64,000 nt of DNA from Macrobrachium rosenbergii (Eukaryota > Arthropoda > Malacostraca > Decapoda > Palaemonidae), in contig NC_089755.1 in assembly GCF_040412425.1 (NCBI RefSeq), positions 53,140,298 through 53,204,297 on the forward strand, given 5' to 3'. Position 1 is the first letter of the stretch. Each line of letters starts with the position of its first letter. Of the stretch, positions 24,201-38,200 are shown in pieces. The translations under genes were made by a program, and so were the position numbers. Under the pieces are notes generated by a model. The model had not been told where the DNA came from. It made no database searches and saw nothing but the letters and a program-made list of their open reading frames with translations.

Positions 24201-26563
24201 ACCTTGTAAATAATTAATTCCAAAAATTGGACTCTTTCCTTAACAAATTTCTCAGAACTTGATCTTTAGGTATCTTCAGTCTAGAGCTCGAGTTCAGGTG
24301 TGGCTGTATGAGAACCAAAACCTCCGCATAGAAGGACACATCATTGGATTTGATGAATACATGAATGTCATGTTAGATGCTGCAGAGGAAGTACACATCA
24401 AGAAAGGAACAAGGAAAAATATTGGTGAGTGTTGCAGTCTTATGTAAGCTGGTCTTGTGTGTGGTTAGACAGCTAAAAGATGTATTAGGTAATTCCATAC
24501 TTGGGGTGTGTGTTGGGCTTGGCAGATTTAATGTTTTTTTGTTATACCAAACAGTGGTACTATTTATATGGCCCCAGGCTTTGCCCCCCATGTCAGTTTT
24601 GTAAGTCAGCAGTGGATTTAAATTTATGCGTGAATCTGGTGACTTTGTTAGTAGAGGAATAGAAACCACCACCTTTCATGCTATAGTATTCCTCAGCATG
24701 AGTTGGAATCATTTACTGAAATAGGGTAAGGTAGTTAATTGTTGGTATGTGGCTGAAGGAACCTCCCCCCCCCTGTATTTGCCACCATCAAACACTATTC
24801 TGCCATAGTTAAGACATTTCACTATCCTCTTGACTGACCAAGTGTAAACTTTTCACATTTTCTATAACAGTATATGTATGGTGTTTGTATCTTTTATTCA
24901 ACATGGATTTGAAGGAAAACCAGCAATGATCTGTGCAAAGGATGCAATTGGGTGTTTGGCCACTGTCCTTGGTGCCACTATAACCAGTTCTATTGTTCTT
25001 CAATATGCCAGGAGTGAGCTGGTTGCTTTTCTTGGCATCAGAGAGGTTGAGTGGCAGTATAGGAAGGCCAAAGTTTGGTTTCTTCAAAGGGGATTTGATA
25101 CTGGTAAATCGTTTTGGCTCCTCCTTGGACTGCCATCTCTTGCTCGACCATCTGCTCTTGCTTGGGGTTGCTCTCATGAGGTCAGGCCCATACTCTCAGA
25201 CAGTGCACACACAAATGCACATGCCAAGTTCTCCCCAGGTGAGACACAGATGTGCATTCTTGGTTATCCATCTCCCACCTATGCTTTGTAGGCAGCTTCA
25301 CTGGAATATAATGATAGCTGTTGCTGCTCATAATCCATGTTGTTAGTCATTTGCTATTTTTCCCGTCAAGGAACTTAATGCGTGTCAGACTTCAGATAAG
25401 TGCCTTCCTTATTTTTGGGGCTGGTGAAGGCATTTGCTCACCTGCAGAGGGATGTCTGCTGTAGGTTGGGTGAAGACAGATTTCTTACTGTGCTGATAAC
25501 CAGTGTCTTCCCATTTACTTAACAAAACACAAGGACTGTCCCTCACTGTAACTTGTCTTTACTTCTGCAGAGGTATGAAGAGAAGATTCAGTTGCTGCTT
25601 CCTGTCGAAGTGAGGAGAGTAAGATTCATGGACAGAGTAAGGTGAAGAAATGTAAGTGCATATCTTCCCTTTTCTCCTTTCTCTTTGTCTTCTTTCTGTT
25701 GGGGAAGTGGTGGTCTCAGAGGCCCTCTCACAGTAAGCTTCCGTTGCACTTTCAGTGAGAGGCCTTCTTTTTTGGGTTTGGTGACTGCATTTGCTCACCA
25801 GTGGTTGGTTTGTATCCTTATAGGTAGGGTTGACGAGTTCAAAACCCAAGGGCTGTCTCAGACTTCCCTATTGGTATTTCTGATGAGGTTCACAAAGAAG
25901 AGCTGGTGCTATCATCTTTCTTTAAACATTTATGATCCCTGGATCATTCACTTGCAGACAAGTTTTAGAATCTTGTTGCTGCTGGGTATTGTGTTGATTT
26001 ATGTGCTAATATCATGCTAACCTTGGGATGTGTACCAATCCAGGATTTTCCTGTGTTGTCGTTCTTTATTGTGATATTTTGAAATTTGATATCCTTGTGT
26101 TTTGTGTTGCATAGAGATTATGCAAGCCCATGGCTTGTTACAGCCATTTTGGGGGGTGGGGACCCTTGCATCTGCACTTTTGCCCTGACATAGGTAATGT
26201 CCCTTGCAAATGCTTCCTCACCTCTTGAACAAAAAAAAAAAAAAAACCTTGCATAAGGTAATCAAATGGCATGATGCTGAATGGGTGAGTGACTTGCTCT
26301 CTCCCCCATCTTACCTGTAAGGCAATAGTCACCCACCAACCACAAGTCAACTACCTTGCCACCAAGTTACAACAGATTCCAGTTCATGCAGAGGGATGTC
26401 TGAATCATAAATAGTAGTTTACACTTGAACATGCAAGTTTCAGAAAATGCTAATTTGGTTAATTTTAATTAAATAAGGTTTTCTCATTTCAGGGCGAATT
26501 CTTCTAAAGGGTGACAACATAACATTGATCCAGAATACACAACCTGATGGAAGTAACATGTAG
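21265..26563 (+). CDS. SNRPE: Small nuclear ribonucleoprotein E (SmE), complete, three exons
   Basis: Exons 21265-21315, 24256-24424 and 26493-26563 give a 96-residue protein starting [17 protein letters not shown] and ending NTQPDGSNM (human SmE has 92 residues). Sm motif 1 is RVQVWLYE through [16 protein letters not shown] (residues about 29-64). Sm motif 2 is [13 protein letters not shown] (about 75-87), with the K-G-D-N turn that contacts the uridine-rich Sm site. SmE is one of seven Sm proteins forming the ring around the Sm site of U1, U2, U4 and U5 snRNAs in spliceosomal snRNPs. It assembles in the cytoplasm with SMN and then enters the nucleus. The start is fixed by the match of the N-terminus to the family. 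Intron 1 (21316-24255) uses a weak donor, ATC|GTATCC; the acceptor CTCAG|AAC restores phase 0 exactly at the conserved N-L-I-F. Intron 2 starts with GTGAGT and ends in TTTCAG. Both introns carry interspersed repeats. Confidence 0.95.
21798..22103 (+). mobile_element. SINE-like element, family A, copy 1 (in SNRPE intron 1)
   Basis: The sequence has the order: stem-loop near the left end (CAGTGCACC with its partner), a CTTCGGCCCCTAGC segment, a pyrimidine-rich middle, GCTGAATGACCTCGTAGG, and TCTATATTCAGTTCAATTC at the right end. The same order is found at 61281-61657 and, inverted, at 56649-56950. ATCCTGCG occurs on both flanks (21790-21797 and 22104-22111), a likely 8-bp target-site duplication. 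There is no coding potential. Confidence 0.7.
22465..22556. repeat. GGTTAGG-rich repeat fragment
   Basis: This reads GGGAATCCAGGGAAGGGGC, then AAAGCCCTCCTGGCTAGG, then several GGTTAGG/GATTAGG copies. The reverse complement resembles the segment at about 39340-39395 (GGGGGCTTCGCCTCCCTGG), where CCTAACC motifs also lie nearby. It is a dispersed repeat I cannot classify. Confidence 0.4.
22578..22964. mobile_element. Non-autonomous hAT-type DNA transposon
   Basis: The left end TAGTGGTTCTCAACCTGGGG and the right end (reading inward on the minus strand) CAGTGGTTACCC form imperfect terminal inverted repeats of the CAGNGGTTCTCAACC type typical of hAT elements. They are flanked by TACTAGGC (22570-22577) and GACTAGGC (22965-22972), an 8-bp target-site duplication with one mismatch, the length expected for hAT transposases. 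The 387-bp interior is AT-rich, with GGGGG/CCCCC subterminal blocks and no transposase frame. It sits in SNRPE intron 1. Confidence 0.7.
24870..26420. repeat. Unclassified interspersed repeat sequence in SNRPE intron 2
   Basis: Open frames on both strands between 24809 and 25350 give no domain I recognise. Segments repeat within the stretch: GCATTTGCTCACC occurs near 25430 and 25785, and CAGAGGGATGTCTG near 25445 and 26390. The part 26282-26400 (CTCTCTCCCCCATCTTACCTG, then ACCACAAGTCAACTACC, then CAGATTCCAGTTCA) aligns loosely with 38136-38245. This looks like several pieces of one or two dispersed elements, but the class is not determinable by eye. Confidence 0.4.
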
Positions 26564-26613
26564 TTTTAATTTCTAAGTCATTTACATTAAGGAAGCTTTA
26601 TTTGAATTTTGTT

Positions 26614-26619
26614 AATAAA
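26614..26619 (+). terminator. Polyadenylation signal of SNRPE
   Basis: AATAAA lies 51 bases after the TAG stop and is followed by a T/G-rich stretch (TTTGTTATTGT at about 26631-26641). A short 3' UTR like this is usual for Sm protein genes. Confidence 0.7.
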
Positions 26620-26641
26620 TGTAAACAAAGTTTGTTATTGT

Positions 26642-29229
26642 ATCCTAACCTTCCAAATATTTTAAAATATCCAAGCACTTCACCAGTGATTTGTTCTGAC
26701 AGGAATGTAAGCCAATACCATGTTCCAAAGCTGACAGTTGTTGGACAAATCTTGACTTGACATGATCAAGTGTTACAGTTATGATCCCTATTGCTATTGT
26801 TAATTTATGAGATCCCAAGCTATGTGAATGGAGCTTGCCTCAAGAACAGAGGATTTTGAAGGGGAAGAATATCAATTACCAGTTACTTGACTGTCTTAAG
26901 GTAAATATTTTAATGTCAGCAGTGTCATAAAGTGACTGCTATCCTTGGAATTGCTATCCATTGGACTAAATTCATTACTTCTTCTCAAGAGCAAGCACCA
27001 ACAAATTCTGCTCAAATTGGCTTTCATTTTCCAACATGATTTGCACAACATTGCTGTTACTACAAGTTTGTCTACAATGTAAATGATAGGGAGATGACAT
27101 GATCAGTGGCACAATACCTCTGCATTCAGAGGTCTGGTTAAACAAATCATTTACAACTAACTAACCATGTTTCAAAACAAAATTTACAAAGGCTATGTAT
27201 CAACAGTGCTGAATGCCAAGTTTATCCAATATGAAATAGTAACAGGTGCACCAAATACTGGACACTGATGTGGTATATGGTGAAACATAGACATTATAAT
27301 ATTGCAAATTGTCCTGTAGTTAAAAGATCCGTAGTTGTAGATACTCATGCTTAAAGGAAGTGCTGCTATACTTGTAATATACATATGAACAGACACTGGG
27401 ATCTTTTAACCATAACAAAATATCCAATGACAGCTACCTTGTCTTTAAACACAAGGCAAAGATATAGTCACTGAAAGTTCCTATTACCTACACAGGCAAT
27501 CAATAACTAAATAAAACAAAAACTTTTTATTAATACCCTACAAGTATACAATCAACTGTACAAACCCTTCAATTCAGTTAGGGTGCAAAAGCTGTTGGTC
27601 TTAAGCTAGAGTCTAACATATACATTTTATACAGAACACTCTTGAACATTTCCTTCAACAATGTTTAAATATCTGAACTATTTGCAGGAACAATGCAACA
27701 TCAGTATTACCATTCAAAAATAGAATGAACAAGAACTCAACACTCCTCATACTTCAAGAAACTTCTTGTTTAATGAATATAAAACATGATTTCACTCAGA
27801 CTTTTAAAGATGCAAAATATTGTTTATATTCCTCAGTCAATATACACAACAAAATTAATCTGGTATGCCTATTCCTAAGTAACTAACAAAAAAGTTTATA
27901 TCTAATATTCAGCATGGATTGAATGTGGTCCTTGAAGTGCTATCTTATTAACCAATACAAATCCTATTATGAAAGGGTGGGACAGGTATTAAAAATTTTG
28001 AGAAAATTTTACAATACTACCATTTTGATAAAACTAGAGGTGCTGCCAACAAAAAAACTGCAGTGTATAAAACCTTACACTACTCTTCTACGCATTACTG
28101 CGATGACAAATTGTGTAGTACATAAATCCTGTTAAACTGGTAGAAAAAGAAAGTCCTAATAAAACTATTGAACGGTAAAAATATTAGTACAGTACTTGGG
28201 CCATAGGATGTTAAAGATGCACTGTCACTGCTTATATAAATTAAATCTGACTACTTTATAAAAGTTAACACCATGACACTGAACCTACTTACATTATGGC
28301 ATAGTTTCTTCAGTTCACTTAAGTACTGTATTTGTATTAGAATTCATTCCATCAATTTTTCTTATCCAAGAAAATGCAAGTCATTCTAGGAAACACTAAG
28401 AAGAATCATAAGCATACATATTATGTATGATAAATTTCCAATTTTGAGGAGACATCATCTCTAACTGGAAGAAAAATTATGAAACTGACTGGAAAAATTT
28501 ACAAAACTGCTTATAAACAAATCTTGAGAAAAATGCACTGAATGGTAGGTTGAATAATGGCCCCTGAAATAATGGTGACTCTATCCAAGTACCTGTACCT
28601 AGTACAATTGTATCCATTCAAGTCTTATGCCACAACCATAAAACTACCACTTTTCATTTACTCACTTTAACTTAAAGTTTATAAACTTTTCTTTACTTAA
28701 CAAAATCATATACTGAATACGACTCAGTCTTAATAAACCATTCACTTATATATTATTCACTTCATACTTAAGCAATCGTGAATTCACGTTATGTATCATC
28801 ATAACTTTAAAAAGTGAAAATTTAGAGATTTATTTTTGCATCATTGTAATCTCCTAAGCTGCAGGAATAGTATAATTATGCCCTACACTTAGATATACAC
28901 ACTTCCTCTGTGCACATAACTTTGATTTTACAGTTTTTCTAAACAATTGATTAAATATTTCTTATCCACCATCCACGTCATTTGCTCTGATAAAAAGATC
29001 CATGTGAATTGTAATTTCAGCAACCAATGACTTCAATTGCTTCCTATTTCACAACGTTCCAGTATCTCTGAATGACAAACATTTGTGAAAAATAAATATT
29101 GTAGGTTAAATAAATAACTGCTTCCAACCAGGATATCTCCTATACACTAACTTAGTGACTATCCTCTGTTCTCATGAACAGAACTGTGACAAATTAATAC
29201 AAATACAATCAAGTGCCCTACCTTCAATA
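26642..29229. other. Spacer between the convergent SNRPE and MTCH2 genes
   Basis: AT-rich DNA without a supportable exon. If MTCH2 uses a distal polyadenylation site (for example TTTATT at 27526-27531, AATAAA on the minus strand), much of 27530-29250 would be its 3' UTR. A fragment near 27127-27145 (AGGTCTGGTTAAAC) resembles the family B short repeat. I see nothing else. Confidence 0.5.
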
Positions 29230-29235
29230 TTTATT
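29230..29235 (-). terminator. Candidate proximal polyadenylation signal of MTCH2
   Basis: TTTATT on the plus strand is AATAAA on the minus strand, 16 bases after the TAG stop at 29254-29252. It would give an unusually short 3' UTR, so a distal site further left is equally possible. Confidence 0.3.
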
Positions 29236-29251
29236 AAAGCCTGATGGAGAA

Positions 29252-32200
29252 CTAACTTTTGGTAAACATATCTACAGAGGGTATACTTGTGACTCCTTCT
29301 AAGAGCAATGGGCCAGTATAAGTGCGCCACAGCAAGGAAGAACCACGCTTCAGTCCTCGAATCTGTCGTAGATGTTTGTAGCAGTCAATCCAGCTATCAA
29401 ACACTGGCATATGTGGAGGTGAGCCAGCTACCAATCTGCAGGTAAGATATGAAAATAAATGACTTGACAGCACTACTGTGTAGTTCAACCAAACTGTCAA
29501 TTTCCAAACTCAGAAGATGTCCTATTCCAAAGGAAACAATATTGGTAAGTAACTAGTGGTTGATCTACATAATACTGTACTGCCTAACAGCATCTGCATA
29601 TCAAAAATTTTACAGTACCCATTACATAAGGCAGAGGGTACCCAAAGGGTTCAACAAGCTAATGATATTACTGCGTTAAACATTAGATCTAAAAACAGAG
29701 GCAGGTGCAAAACAAACTCAGCTGGAGGTTGGTGTCCATCAAGGATCACCCCTGAATCCTTTGCTTTTTAATCGCCAGCAATGGAGAAAATTACTAAGTT
29801 TGCAGGTATGAAGGTCCCTGGGGCCAATATATGCAGATGACGCAGAGCTGACAACAAAATCAAAGGAATAGGTTGTAGAAATATAGGAAAAAAATAGAAG
29901 AGAAGAAAAATTTGAAGACACTGACACAACAAAGCTTGTGGTAACAAGAAAGGGAGTGAATTCGAAAGTCAGGAACATAGCCACATGGATGCTGTGAAAA
30001 ATTTGTATGGCAGGACTCAATACTACATATCAAATGTTAACATGGTGTAACAAGGATGGTCAGGTTTGTAAAATATAATTTGAGTAATAGTCTTTCAATG
30101 CATGAATTAAATACATGTAACAACAGATGGGGAAGAGCAGAAAGTGAAGCACCATTTTGTGATACAAAAGCAGTTCTTAGAAGAGGTAAAACATCTCTAG
30201 GAACATATTGGGTTGTGAAGCCAGGTACTGTACTGTAAAGATGGTATGTATAACAGAACCAGCCTAGATGAAATAGTAAATAAAAAATATCCTGTTAGTA
30301 AACAGTAATATTTTGTGAAAACCAGAGTGCAGTGGGAACATGAAATTGCAAAGGAAGTAGTCAAGAGGTGGTGTCCAGCAGCTGAAAAATAGATGGTTTG
30401 GCAAAATATATGGAGTGAAGAACCTGAAAGTGATAAATTAAAACAAATAAAACCTACTGTTGGAAAATGGAGTTCATCATACCAAAGAGAGGAAAATGGC
30501 GTTCATTATACCAAAGAGAAGAAAATGGAGTTCATCATACCAAAGAGAGAGACATAGACATAGTAATTCTGACACATCTCCGAATAGGCCATTCTTGTCT
30601 AAGACATGGACATCTAATGAATAATCCACATAACCCTGCTCCTCAATGTTCTGAATAAAAAGTAATGATCACAATTAAACATTTACTGTGAGAATGTCCA
30701 AAGTATAATCAGCAGCGACTATCAACTTTTGGAAATAAATCCATTGGTAAAATTTTGTCAGAAGCTTCAACATTTGCAATTATCTAGTTATAAAGTTTTT
30801 GAAAAATTGTAATTTAACTAACAAAATATAAAAAATATATATATAAGTAAAAAGCAATCTTTCAGGCCAGCCCTGTGAGAGCTGCTAATTAGCTCAGTGG
30901 CCTGGTAAAACTATTTTAATAATAAAAAATAATGGGCATGTTATGAGAAGGGAAGAGGCCCAATTAGGTTAGCAGCAGGACTAAAACCAGTCAGAACATC
31001 CAGAAAATCAGGGATGAGGACTTAGACAAGTTGAGAACCCAGGCAGAAAGTGCAACAGACAAGGGAAAGTAGACAGAACTACTTCATGTCCAACTACTTA
31101 AAGGAAAACTAACCTAATTTGTTAATGATGATGATGTCAAATAGTAATAAATTTTTAACAGATTACATGGAACACTAAATTAGATGCAACTTAAACAATA
31201 CTGATGTGTTATAATTTTTTTTCCTATGAAACATAATTAAACTGGTTACATTCAGAGGCTTCAATTACTTCTATGAATTTAAAATATAAGACTCATAGGG
31301 CGAGCCTTTGGGTCTACATAATTTACCTATACAATACCAGTACTGTACAAGCAGTATTTTCAATTTCAGCAGATTAAACAATATACAAAAACAAGATTAT
31401 GCCATCAAAGCCAATTAACTGACTGTGTATTTTGTGTTAAAATTTAAATTTAAAAAGTCAAATTTGAAGTAATTGAAGTAACTGGCCTTTTTAGATATTG
31501 TTTCATTCCATAACACTTCATCTGCTATCTGATATTATGTGGGGGTTTACCTAAGGAAATTAAATCAAAATGAGTAAAGGGTTTACCTATATAGGAAATA
31601 CACTAAATCCTGATAAGTGAGTAAAGATATATATACACCTTATACTTGAACATCCAATATATCCCACAACTAACAAATTATGAATCATTTCCAGCCTGAG
31701 CTAAACTGTGCTTTTACTAATCGTTCAATTTTAGAAATCTCCTTGCAAAATGCATCACCCCTAAAACAGTAATCTAAAAAAAAGCCATAAAAAATGTAGC
31801 TGATAAAGAAACCTGATAATGCCTCTTGAGCTGAAGGATTACTGTATTTCTCTTTTCTTTTGTCTTTTTAGTCCTTGCCTATTTATTTTACTTACTCACA
31901 GTTTGTTCATTTTGGACCCATTTACCACAAATAGCCTTATTCCAAGCAGCAACATGGAAAATCCCAGCTACATCAACTTGCTAAATCCTGAATGAAAAAG
32001 AAACCTCACTGCACAGGCCCAGACAATGAACCTGCATCCCACAGAGAATCATGTGAAAGGAGCTATTAATTTTCATCCTTATAACTTAACCTTTTCTCCA
32101 TTGGGAGTGTTTTTGTCATAATTTGTGAATTTTTGTTTTAACAGCACTTTTTGCCTTCTAGGCTTGTGGTGTCACTTAAGGCAGTTCAGGTAGGGGAGGT

Positions 32201-35200
32201 AATGAAGAAGGCCCAGGAAAGAACACTACAGTAGTTGGTCATGTCATGCAGAGAGAGATGATCATGTGTAAAAATGGGTTATGAGCTTGGAGGTGGAGGG
32301 AAGGAGAAGGAGATGAAGGCCAAAGTTCAGATGGAAGGATAAAATAGCAAATGACAGAGGAGAAATGTCTAAGAGGTTAGGATGCGCTGGAGAGAGAGGA
32401 AGGTGGAGAAGGCAACCCCACATAGAAATAGACAATGCTGAAAGCAAAGATTATCCGTAATAAAAAAAACAACTTCTACAAATATCAGGTTGAACAATTC
32501 TGGAATTACACAACCTGCAAGTGAAGAAGAACTGATCAAAATCAGTTGACATTTGAGTCTAAGAATTCCACACTATGCATGTAAGAATGGAAAACCATTG
32601 TGCACAGTGAGGATGAGACAGTAGGAAGGCATGCACTCAAAATGCTCCTAGTAGCAGTTTTTAAACCATAGACATATCTGTAAAACTGAGTTGGAGTTGA
32701 ATCTAATCCAAATCAGATGTGAAAGGGGACAATTTAACATGCAGTACAAAAAGTCTTTGCCAAAACTTTAGCTAAAAGAATTGTCCAAGAAGAGTCTTGA
32801 ATCCTGAGATACAAAGTACTGCACATGAGGAATAAGTTCCATCTCAATCTGAAATTGTTGCTCAGTCAGATACCTAATCAGATTTTTCAACTACATATTT
32901 AAAAAGGACATCATGTGATTTCTCAACTACATATTTAAGCAGTAAGTTAATATTAATCAGCAGAAATAGACATACTATGTAGAAAAGAAGTCAAAGTTTT
33001 AACACTCATAGCTGTTTTAACCCTTAATATCCACATATCTAGAAGTAAATGATTCCATCAACTTACCCACTTCCTGAAATGGCCATGCAGTTTGACACTA
33101 CTTGCAGTGGATACACCAGTGCTGCAGCAAGGAACTGTATACAGAGAGGAATACAAGGTTAAAGACACGAAGAACAGGTTTCTAATGTGTATAATATTAC
33201 AATAAACTAACCTGTATAAAATATACATTTTAATGATATACAAAAGTACAAAAATATATCATTAATAGGGAAATTTCAGAGACGTTTGTCTAATGAATAT
33301 AATTTGTATATGTATCTGTACAGTACTACTGACACCTGAACAAATGAACTGGTATAAACATGCGGAAGAAAAAGTTATGCAGCAACTTAATAACCTTCAA
33401 TCCCACTGAAAACAAAGTGAATGATAACGATAACCAGACCAACAAATCTGTAAGTGGTATGATTATGTACTTACATTCATTGATGCTGAGACATACTGCT
33501 TGAGATCTCTGTCTTCTACTAAGTAATTGTTAATTACATGAGCTAGTGTTTTGCCAAGCCAAAGAGCTGTCAGATCACAAAGTAAACGTGGTATAAGACC
33601 ACAGAAGAAGCCCAGGATCCCTTGCTCTCGATATATTATTCCAACTGCAGTGAAGACGCCCCTGTGGAAAACACACACCAGTTGAGGTGAAACATGCTAA
33701 AACTGCAATCTTGTAATGACCAATTCACACTAAGGACAATATCATGGTCCTGAATTAGAAAAACAAAGTAAATTCTTTTTCTGATATTGTATTTATCATC
33801 ACATTTTCCCTTCTCAAGAATTACTGTGAAATGATTCTGTGAGGCTCCATCCATACTACCATAAATGGTCCCTTCTAAATTTTACTCATATTTAATATTC
33901 AACTACAGCATTAACACCAAAGCACAGGGAACCTTAAACTATTGATAAATCAGTATTATACAATCAAAATGCACTCCAATGTGGCTCATCCGAATGGTGC
34001 CATTGCATACTGATACCTAAGGGGGAACCTCTTTATGTTTACCAATTCAAAATTTTTTATCTAAAAAAGAAAGGTATCAGAATTTTAATGCTGTAACATA
34101 TATACTGTAAGAACCTTCAACAGGATACTCACTTTGCAAGGTCAACTGCACAACCAATTCAAGCTTGTCAGTTTGTCTTCTGAGACAAGCAATTTTCCAA
34201 CTATTCCAGGATATACAGTACATGTTACTTCTCTCAATGAAAAGGTTAATTTTTTTTTTGCCAAAGGAAATTTCCAAAAATATTGTGCTGATGTCATTTC
34301 AATGACTTCAAATATTAAAATGCATAGGAAAAACTCAAATATAAAGAATGAAACAATGTACAGAACTCCTAAAATATTTTACAATGAACTGACAATCTGT
34401 TAACTATTGAACTACTGTACTGATATAGAGTGTCTATGAAACTCAACACTGTAGCAACTGTAAAAACAAAAATGCTTCTCTTGTTTTACAGTGGCTCATG
34501 TCAGTGTGAATTAGCAGTTTAAAATCATATACTTGTACTGTATAACTACCTCAAATTAAATCAATCAACTATGCACTCCACTGATGCTCCAGATCTCATT
34601 GTGGCCCACTGCCAATCACACCAGATCCACTTATGTCACACATTTGTACCAAGATTATCTTGATATTTCATATTCATGACATAATGAGTTTTATCAAAAT
34701 ATACACGAGCATTCTGTGAGGATGCAGAAAACCTATGATACATAAACTATAATCGTTTGAGAACTCACGTATACTGGCCATCCTGACCCACAAACTCTGC
34801 CATACACCTCACAGCAATCACATGAAAAGGTTGTGACGCAAGAATAGCTGCTGCCCTGCCAGCTGATTCTCTGGAGGTGTTCTGCAAGAATCGCTGTGTT
34901 CTTTCGGAAATGGTCAACTCTTCAATGTTGACTTCTCCATCAAGTTCCTGCCAAACAATTAGAAAACGGTAAATTTTTCAATGTTAAGGTAACCTTCATG
35001 GATTACAAGCTAAAGTTGTCAAATCTGCAATGTTGACATCTCCAGTTCCCAAGGAACTAATCAGAAACTGATGAATTCTTCACTGTTGGTACTGTACACT
35101 TTACCCTTTTATGGAATTAAAAGTGGGCATTGTGATGGAAAAGAAAAGATTTGTTTATAATAACATGCACCTCTTTTTATGTTGTCAATCATTGTCATGT

Positions 35201-38200
35201 TTTGACTGTTATTTCTTTTGATTAAACCCAGGTACGTCAGCAACTGTTACTTCCTTGACTTCTTCCCACCTCAAGTGTGATATGCATTATATTTTGTTAG
35301 CCAATAAATGTAATTTCTTACCTTTTTTTTTGTCTTTCCCTCATAATTTGTACACTTCCTCTTTCTGTGGTATTTCCTCTATACTGTATGTATTACTTCA
35401 GCAGCAAAGCATTCAGCAATTTATCTAGCATCGCTATTTATAAAAATTTCAACACTACAGATAATTTTGACTGCCACTTTCTTCAAGGAACCTCATCAAA
35501 AATTTTCTGTATGAAAATACTGATTATAAAACTCCTGAACAGTATTCAAATTCCACAAAATGCCAAGTGCATATGCAACAAAATGTCTTGGTGTACAACT
35601 CCTCTTAAATCACATACTACAGAATAAACTATTAAAAAATCATCATAATTTAAATTACCACACAGTACTCTGCAAAGCTTGAGAATAAGTGTGATTATAG
35701 AAAATAAATAATGTAAATCTGACTGCTTTTTAACAGAAATTAGTGGTGCTGGAAACACTAAAGCATGTCTAACCAAGATGACTTTATAAGAGCATATCAA
35801 ATGTAACTATAAATGATTACAAAAAAAAAATAAGTTTACAGCAAAACTTCTGGTAACAAAGTAAGTCACAGTTATGCACATGGATGAACATTAATTTAAA
35901 ATTGATAGCGAATGTAGTGTAAGAACTAGCTAGAAAAACGTACGATCAGACAAATGCCATAACCTACAATAAAGTGATCTGTCATAACCACAAAACAATT
36001 ACAAAATATTAATATTTCAAATGATAGAAATTTATATATAAATGAACTGAAAACAATTCCAACTCCAGTTAATACATTGCATGAAACACAGACCTTGAAC
36101 TTGATACTCTCTGTGACCCTCTGGAAGGCAATACCACTGACGATATTGGCGGCTAACTTGGGAGTCAATCCCCTGTAACATCCCTTGAAGCCATCACGCT
36201 TCTTGATGAATGAGACTGGAATAAAATTGGCACATAAATTAACAAAAGTGGCATTGCAACACCCAAGAATGATCTTCTAAAAACTTTAGTATTTGTCTAA
36301 AACAGTTTAAAAGACAACTCCGGTGATCAATATTTGTTTTGACAAACTTCAATGCATCTAGATGATTCTGATGCATACAGTAACACAATACTATAACTAT
36401 TAAAACACTGAATCATAGTATTATGGTAGCCTCTCAACAGTGTCTTGTTAACTTCCAAATATGATAACTTTCATCGCATACGACTACTTGTAACGATGCA
36501 AATTATGTCCCCAATAACATTTGACTTTTGAAAAAAAGATGGTGTTTAATTCCAGTGCATGATGTATGATACTTTAAATGAATATTCAGCAAAGAAGGTG
36601 CAAAAAATATCCTTCATTCAGCACTATGTGAATTCTCTCAATTATAGCCCTAATACAAAGGGTATTACTCCATGGTGAAATATATTCCCACCAAAATAAA
36701 TTAGTCAATTACCAACATCCAACATGAACCACACTTACATACTAAGCACTCTGCATATTAAAGTTATACATACAAGACAACAAATATCAGGACTTACTGT
36801 ATCCAAAGACACTTGGGTAATAAAATGCCTCTCTTCCAAAAATTGTCCGAGATTTGTAAGGTTGCATAGGCTCATGACCGAGCTGTAAGAAAAAAAAAAA
36901 AACATTCTGTACATAAGGCTCTGAATGAAAAATATATTACAGCACTCATAAACCAAATTAAATTTTCACAATAAAATTTATCATTTGGATACTTAGCTAT
37001 TGTTAAAGATAGCTACATCTCAACACCATCAGGCACGTCAGCATTCAAAATATTAAAGGAAAAACTTGGCTGACCTGAATGACTGTCTAGTTCACCTGCT
37101 CTCCACCATGGGTGTTTTGAATGTTTTAGCTCTTCTCAGAATTCTCCTGGACAGCCTATTCAGTTGTGGGGAGGCTGGGAGGGGCCTACTTTAACAGTAG
37201 GTAAGTAAACAAATAAGTGACAATATGAAAATTCATTTTATTTGGGATGAATCTTACCTACTGTTACAAATAGCTGATTTCTGCACTGAAAATAGGATGG
37301 TGCATAGAGCAGCTAGACAGAGTCCAATCAGCCAAGTAAATTAAAAGCTTCGTACCTGAAACCCAAAACATTCTAACCTTATCTGGAATCATTCCTAGAT
37401 CTTACTGCTGCCAGAGGGTGTGTGCAGCTAAGAAACCCCATGTGGAGACAACCACTTCATTTTCAGCCAGACTGAACAAAAGTGATGTGAAAAGACCCTG
37501 TGCTTGGGTGCTCAATCTTACCTAATGATATAAAGGTATGCTCCTATACAATAGTATTTATTTTCTATAAGGGCTATGAATAGTATTTACAGATCTGGGT
37601 CTGGGTCAAGTTTCTCATGAGTTGGCCTTATTAGATATTTAACAAAGAAAGCCACTGCATTCTTAGACAAGGGAGTGTTACGTTTTCTAACACCACAAAA
37701 TTAATGGTTAACTTACAGACTTTAACCTAACTAAATAAATCTTAATTACCCTAATGGGGCAGAGAAAAGCCTCCTCTTCAAAGAGGTTAAATTTGGAATT
37801 CTTACGTTCTTGGTAACTGCTAGGCCTAAACATCATTCTTAGCTCTGAATACAGCCAGACACAATAAACTAGGATTGCCTTTACAGAGACCTATTTTATA
37901 GGAGAATGCTTTTAACTTGTTCACTCTTCTGGCTGTCACTAATGCTGCCAAAAAGTGTTTCTTCATAGTCTTCTGGTCATACACATTTATGTTCATCAAT
38001 CACACTCTTTAGCAAATTTTATCACAATCACTTCAAAGTCCAGCCTCATCAACAACACATACGACCTTCAACAGGGCAGTCAGACACAGGCAGCAAGACA
38101 TCCACTCTTGACCATGGCTGAAGAAAAAGTGCTGGCTTATGTCAGATGAGTGGGGGATTCCTCTCTCCCACCTGTTACCTAACACTATTGAACCACCTGT

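Noticed and set aside
24809..25346. Frames of 117-137 codons on both strands in SNRPE intron 2
   Set aside because: Nothing recognisable, overlapping on both strands and surrounded by recurring repeat blocks; listed only as repeat sequence.
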